Below are positions 60,418 through 64,000 of a DNA stretch of 64,000 nt, piece after piece. Location of the stretch: positions 4,030,001-4,094,000 of the forward strand of contig NZ_JBEJGY010000004.1 of assembly GCF_040253615.1 (NCBI RefSeq), read 5' to 3'. Below the pieces are notes generated by a model. It did not search any database, was not told where the DNA came from, and worked only from the letters and a program-made list of their open reading frames with translations. Position 1 is the stretch's first letter. Each line of letters starts with the position of its first letter. This DNA comes from Streptomyces sp. Edi4 (GTDB taxonomy: Bacteria; Actinomycetota; Actinomycetes; Streptomycetales; Streptomycetaceae). Position numbers and translations under genes: made by a program.

Positions 60418-60966
60418 ATGGACACAGCACAGCAGGAAGCGACCGCAAGAGCCAGGGAGCTTCAGCGCAGCTGGTACGGGGAGCCGCTGGGGGCGCTCTT
60501 CCGTCGGCTGATAGACGACCTCGGGCTCAATCAGGCCCGGCTCGCCGCTGTTCTCGGGCTCTCCGCGCCCATGCTGTCGCAGCTGATGAGCGGTCAGCGC
60601 GCCAAGATCGGCAATCCGGCCGTGGTGCAGCGCGTCCAGTCGCTCCAGGACCTCGCGGGGCAGGTGGCCGACGGCAGCGTGAGCGCCGTGGAGGCCACCG
60701 ACCGGATGGAAGAGATCAAGAAGTCGCAGGGAGGCTCGGTGCTGACCAACACCGGCCAGAGTACGTCCAGTTCGGGTGCGCCCACGGTGCGGCGTGTGGT
60801 GCGCGAGATCCAGTCGCTGCTGCGTTCCGTCGCGGCCGCGGGCGACATCATCGACGCGGCGGGCACGCTCGCCCCCGCCCACCCCGAACTGGCGGAGTTC
60901 CTGCGGGTGTACGGCGCGGGGCGCACCTCCGACGCCGTCGCGCACTACGAGGCGCACCAGAGCTGA
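60418..60966 (+). CDS. Helix-turn-helix DNA-binding protein
   Basis: A 182-aa protein with an XRE-like HTH at residues about 30-60 (GLNQARLAAVLGLSAPMLSQLMSG) followed by a linker rich in Ser/Gly and a C-terminal helical region (VRRVVREIQSLLRSVAAAGD). The ATG at 60418 has a GGGAG ribosome site; an ATG at 60403 is in frame. It is followed 36 bp later by a Ser/Thr kinase gene in the same direction, so it could be a kinase-linked regulator, an inference from position only. Confidence 0.82.
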   Translation: MDTAQQEATARARELQRSWYGEPLGALFRRLIDDLGLNQARLAAVLGLSAPMLSQLMSGQRAKIGNPAVVQRVQSLQDLAGQVADGSVSAVEATDRMEEIKKSQGGSVLTNTGQSTSSSGAPTVRRVVREIQSLLRSVAAAGDIIDAAGTLAPAHPELAEFLRVYGAGRTSDAVAHYEAHQS

Positions 60967-61002
60967 CAACGGTCCGTTCGCGATCCTGGGGGAGGGCGCC
61001 GG

Positions 61003-62454
61003 GTGGGTGAGGTCTTCGCCGGCCGGTACGAACTGGTCGATCCGGTCGGACGGGGCGGGGCCGGAGCCGTCTGGCGCGCCTGGGACCGGCGCCGGCGCCG
61101 TTACGTGGCGGCGAAGGTCCTCCAGCAGAGCGACGCCCACACCCTGCTCAGGTTCGTCCGCGAGCAGGCCCTGAGGATCGACCACCCGCACGTGCTCGCG
61201 CCGGCCAGCTGGGCCGCCGACGACGACAAGGTCCTCTTCACCATGGACCTGGTGAGCGGCGGCTCGCTGGCCCATCTCATCGGCGACTACGGGCCGTTGC
61301 CTCCCCGGTTCGTGTGCGTGCTGCTCGACCAGCTGCTCGCCGGGCTCGCGGCCGTGCACGCCGAGGGCGTCGTCCACCGTGACATCAAACCGGCCAACAT
61401 CCTGCTGGAGGCCACCGGAAGCGGCCGCCCGCATCTGCGGCTCTCCGACTTCGGCATCTCCCTGCGCAAGGACGAGCCCCGGCTCACCGAGACCAACTAC
61501 GTGGTGGGGACGCCGGGTTACCTCGCGCCCGAGCAGATGGCGGGGTCCGAACCCGACTTCCCCGCCGACCTGTTCGCCGTCGGCCTCGTCGCGCTCTATC
61601 TCCTCGAGGGCAGCAAACCCGACGCGCGGGCCCTCGTCGAGTACTTCGCCACCCACGGCACCCCAGGCGCCCCCCAGGGCATCCCCGAACCCCTCTGGCA
61701 GGTCTTGGCGGGGCTGCTCCAGCCGCATCCGCAGAACCGGTTCCGCACGGCGACGGGGGCACGCAAGGCGCTGGCCTCCGCGGTGGAGCTGCTGCCCGAG
61801 CAGGACCCGGACGACGAGCCCGTCGAAGTCTTCGACCAGATCGGCCCGCTCCCACCCGGCTTCACCGACCAGGGGCCCGAGACGCGGGCGTCCGGCGCGG
61901 AGGGGCCTCCGGGGGGCACGGGCGCGTCTCACGCGCCGGGTTTCCCGAGTGCCTCTCCCGCCATGGACGCCTCTCCCGCCATGGACACCTCAGACGGCCC
62001 GGACGCCTCGGGTGCCCCTACGTCCTCCGGCGCCTCACGTGGACCGGCCACCTCGGGCGCCCTGCCCGCCCCCCACACCTCGCGGCCCCCCAGCCCGGCC
62101 GCCGTCCCGCCCGCCCCGGCGCAGCCACCCACCCCGCCCACGCAGGCGCCGACGCCCTCGTATCCGCCGCCGCACCACGAACAGACACCGCGAACGCCCC
62201 CGACCGCCCCGTACACGGCCCCGAACCCCTCGCCGTACGCGGCGCAGGCGTACCCGGCTCCCTATACGGCGCAGCCGTACGCCGCCTCGTACCCCAATGC
62301 CGCCGTGGCCCCCCAAGTTCCCGTCCGGGAGGCCTCTTTCGAGGGGTCCGCGCCGCGATCGCGCCCCGGGCCGCCCGCCAAGGTCGTGATTCCGGTCCTC
62401 CTGGTGGCGCTGGTCTGCTTCGCGGTGGGATTCTGGGCGCTGTTCCAGATCTGA
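61003..62454 (+). CDS. Ser/Thr protein kinase without PASTA domains
   Basis: A 483-aa Hanks-type kinase: glycine loop VGRGGAGAVWRA, ATP lysine in VAAKVL, catalytic HRDIKPANILL and DFGIS. After the domain (to about residue 270) comes a 180-residue Pro/Ala/Ser-rich stretch with PAMDASPAMDTS repeats and a final transmembrane helix (VVIPVLLVALVCFAVGFWALF) at the very C-terminus, so it is tail-anchored with the kinase in the cytoplasm and almost no external domain. GTG start at 61003. Confidence 0.9.
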   Translation: MGEVFAGRYELVDPVGRGGAGAVWRAWDRRRRRYVAAKVLQQSDAHTLLRFVREQALRIDHPHVLAPASWAADDDKVLFTMDLVSGGSLAHLIGDYGPLPPRFVCVLLDQLLAGLAAVHAEGVVHRDIKPANILLEATGSGRPHLRLSDFGISLRKDEPRLTETNYVVGTPGYLAPEQMAGSEPDFPADLFAVGLVALYLLEGSKPDARALVEYFATHGTPGAPQGIPEPLWQVLAGLLQPHPQNRFRTATGARKALASAVELLPEQDPDDEPVEVFDQIGPLPPGFTDQGPETRASGAEGPPGGTGASHAPGFPSASPAMDASPAMDTSDGPDASGAPTSSGASRGPATSGALPAPHTSRPPSPAAVPPAPAQPPTPPTQAPTPSYPPPHHEQTPRTPPTAPYTAPNPSPYAAQAYPAPYTAQPYAASYPNAAVAPQVPVREASFEGSAPRSRPGPPAKVVIPVLLVALVCFAVGFWALFQI

Positions 62455-62495
62455 GGGGGCGCGCTCCGCCAGGGCGCGCGGGCCCGAGCGCTCCG

Positions 62496-63869
62496 CTACC
62501 GGGCGCTGGGCGGTCCGAAGCCCTGCCCGTCGGGGCTCCGCGCCGCCCCCGGCGCACCGGTGGCGTCCGGACCGGCCCCGGGGATGGTGGCGGCCGTACG
62601 CCGACGGGCCACCAGCGCCCACATCCCGAGCCCGGTCACGAGCACCGTGCCCGAACCGATTCCGAGGGCCGCGAGACGTTTCATCGAGCTGTCGCCCGCA
62701 GAGGGGGAGCCGCCGGAGAAGTCCGGCGCGGGGCCCGCGTACGCGGGGGCGGCCTTCTTCGCTCCGCGCACGGTCAGACGCAGCGTCAGGTCGTACGGCG
62801 TGTTCCCGAAGGTCCGCCCGACCTCGGGGCTGAGCGAGACGGCCAGATAGTAGGGGCCCGCGACCCGCATCGCGGAGGTGTCGCTCGAGGGCGCGTACCG
62901 GTTCTCGTAGGCGACGGGCGGGAGCAGGTCGAGCGCGGCCTCCTTCTGCCGGCCGTCGTACGGCGCCGACGCCCCGGTGGCCGGCCCGCGCAGCGGATTG
63001 TAGAGCTGGAGGGACAGGGCGGTGCTGACATAGCCCTCCTTGTCCGTGGTGATGCCGGACAGGGCTCCGCTCACGAACAGTTGTTGGCCCCAGTCGAGCG
63101 GAACCTGGAAGAAAAGGGTCTCGCCCGGCCGGACGGTGTCTCGCCACTGCCCCTCGGACAGGGCGGTCGCGTCGTGGAAGCCGGTGCCGCCGTGGACCCG
63201 GCGCGGGGCGGTGGCCGGCGGGGCGGGCGACGCGGAGGGCCAGCCGGTCGGCGCGGTGCCGGGCCCGGCGCCCTCGCGGGCGGGTTCGGTCGAATAGCTG
63301 AGGTCAAGGCCCCAGTCGGAGGGCGTGGACGTCGCGTCGCCCTCCCGCTCCACGACGAGGTAGTAGGTGCCGGGTCTGCGGCACGAGGGCAGGCTGGTGC
63401 GTACGGACCGGTAGGCGTAGGCGGCGAAGGGGTGCGGGTACTGCGCCGCGCCGATGGAGGTCCGCTGGGAGTCGCAGGACCCGCCGTCGGCGTCCTGGAT
63501 CGTGACGCGGATGGAGTCGCTGTAGGCGAGCTTGGCGCCCACGGGCCCGGGCACGGCGACCGCGGAGGCGTAGGCGTCCTTGGTCCCGTCGAGAATCAGC
63601 CGGAAATAGAGCTTGCCACTGGGCTTGATGACGGACCTATAGGCGGTGCCAGCCTCAAGGACCGGCCCGTCGGTGTCCTTCGCGCCCCCCGGGACGTCCT
63701 GGACGCCCTCGGGAAAGCGGTACGCGGGCGGCGGCCCGGCGGCGTGCGCTGGGCCCGGCGCCGCGAACAGCGCGCAGAGCGCCGCCGCGGCCGCTCCCAC
63801 CTTCCGTGCCGAGGCTCCCCGGCGCCGCCCCGCCGCCCCGACCCCGACCCCGCCGAGCCTCGTCCTCAC
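62496..63869 (-). CDS. Secreted, C-terminally anchored membrane protein
   Basis: A 457-aa exported protein. An N-terminal signal peptide (VGAAAAALCALFAAPGPAHA) ends at an AHA-A cleavage site; two beta-rich segments with similar motifs follow (GKLYFRLILDG; GETLFFQVPLDWG); then a Pro/Gly-rich linker, a transmembrane helix (GIGSGTVLVTGLGMWALVA) and a basic tail. Function unknown. The GTG at 63869 has GGGGCGGGG upstream; a GTG at 63884 is also in frame. It converges on the kinase gene with a 41-bp gap. Confidence 0.78.
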   Translation of the reverse strand: MRTRLGGVGVGAAGRRRGASARKVGAAAAALCALFAAPGPAHAAGPPPAYRFPEGVQDVPGGAKDTDGPVLEAGTAYRSVIKPSGKLYFRLILDGTKDAYASAVAVPGPVGAKLAYSDSIRVTIQDADGGSCDSQRTSIGAAQYPHPFAAYAYRSVRTSLPSCRRPGTYYLVVEREGDATSTPSDWGLDLSYSTEPAREGAGPGTAPTGWPSASPAPPATAPRRVHGGTGFHDATALSEGQWRDTVRPGETLFFQVPLDWGQQLFVSGALSGITTDKEGYVSTALSLQLYNPLRGPATGASAPYDGRQKEAALDLLPPVAYENRYAPSSDTSAMRVAGPYYLAVSLSPEVGRTFGNTPYDLTLRLTVRGAKKAAPAYAGPAPDFSGGSPSAGDSSMKRLAALGIGSGTVLVTGLGMWALVARRRTAATIPGAGPDATGAPGAARSPDGQGFGPPSAR

Positions 63870-63953
63870 GTCGCCCCGCCCCACCTTCGCCCTCGCAAGT
63901 CAACTCTTCGCTCACGTGAACTCAACCGTGTCCGGTACGGCCCGGAACAGCAC

Positions 63954-63985
63954 GAAGCCCCGGCCACTGAGGTGGCCGGGGCTTC
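63954..63985. terminator. Hairpin terminator at the right edge
   Basis: A perfect 14-bp stem (GAAGCCCCGGCCAC / GTGGCCGGGGCTTC) with a 4-nt loop. It lies upstream of the leftward secreted-protein gene, so it most likely ends a gene converging from beyond the window. Confidence 0.75.
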
Positions 63986-64000
63986 GCAACGGGTCTTTCG

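Noticed and set aside
63907..63924. A sixth parS site near CTCACGTGAAC
   Set aside because: Only the central TCACGTGA and one flanking base match the 14-bp palindrome; the outer positions differ on both sides.

Overview
The window looks like a chromosomal segment of a Streptomyces (or very close relative). GC is very high, genes are packed into operons with ATGA/GTGA/TGATG stop-start overlaps, and the conserved gene sets are typical of the genus: bkd, paa, the FHA/PstP/RodA/PbpA/PknB division cluster, class E sortases, crgA and gamma-butyrolactone signalling. Five perfect copies of the 14-bp parS site GTTTCACGTGAAAC and scattered perfect DnaA boxes (TTRTCCACA) suggest the segment lies near the chromosomal origin. 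No dnaA, dnaN or parAB is inside the window.

Region 1 (1-23 kb), metabolism. A truncated K+ channel is followed by moeA and a mobA-DUF6457 fusion, the branched-chain 2-oxoacid dehydrogenase operon bkdA-bkdB-bkdC with divergent Lrp-type bkdR, and a phenylacetate catabolism locus. The paa locus has paaH-paaR, divergent paaN, and a separate paaABCDE ring-epoxidase operon; matching PaaR-type operators sit in front of both promoters. TrmH, HTTM and DUF5819 genes lie between the paa units. Downstream are an acyl-CoA dehydrogenase behind a KstR-like operator, a rhodanese, a J-domain protein and a DUF2252 protein.

Region 2 (23-40 kb), cell envelope and division. tRNA-Leu(CAG) precedes fhaA, fhaB, pstP, an FtsW/RodA-type SEDS gene, pbpA and a PASTA-domain kinase: a phospho-signalling and septal or polar wall synthesis module. 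Then come three class E sortases around pabA/trpG and a tiny membrane protein, DUF881, crgA, a rhomboid protease, cyclophilin ppiA and a DUF5324 protein.

Region 3 (40.1-59.8 kb), the most interesting part: an apparently uncharacterised non-NRPS, non-PKS biosynthetic cluster. A signalling module (AfsA-type butyrolactone synthase, ScbR-type receptor, NAD-dependent reductase) is followed by an IS701-like protein that seems to lack a catalytic Asp. Next are a leftward arm (flavin reductase, MFS exporter, serine acetyltransferase, cysteine-synthase homologue, ATP-grasp ligase) and a rightward, translationally coupled arm (TauD dioxygenase, HpcH/HpaI aldolase, second cysteine-synthase homologue, asparagine synthetase, PrpF/DapF-fold isomerase, acyl-CoA-dehydrogenase-fold flavoprotein, dihydroorotase-like amidohydrolase, FAD monooxygenase, second flavin reductase, SH3-like small protein). 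The logic suggests O-acetylserine-derived beta-substituted alanine chemistry with N- or C-oxidation, amide formation and perhaps ring opening or closing. The product cannot be read from the sequence.

Region 4 (60-64 kb) returns to conserved genes: tRNA-Ala(TGC), an HTH protein, a non-PASTA Ser/Thr kinase and a secreted, membrane-anchored protein.
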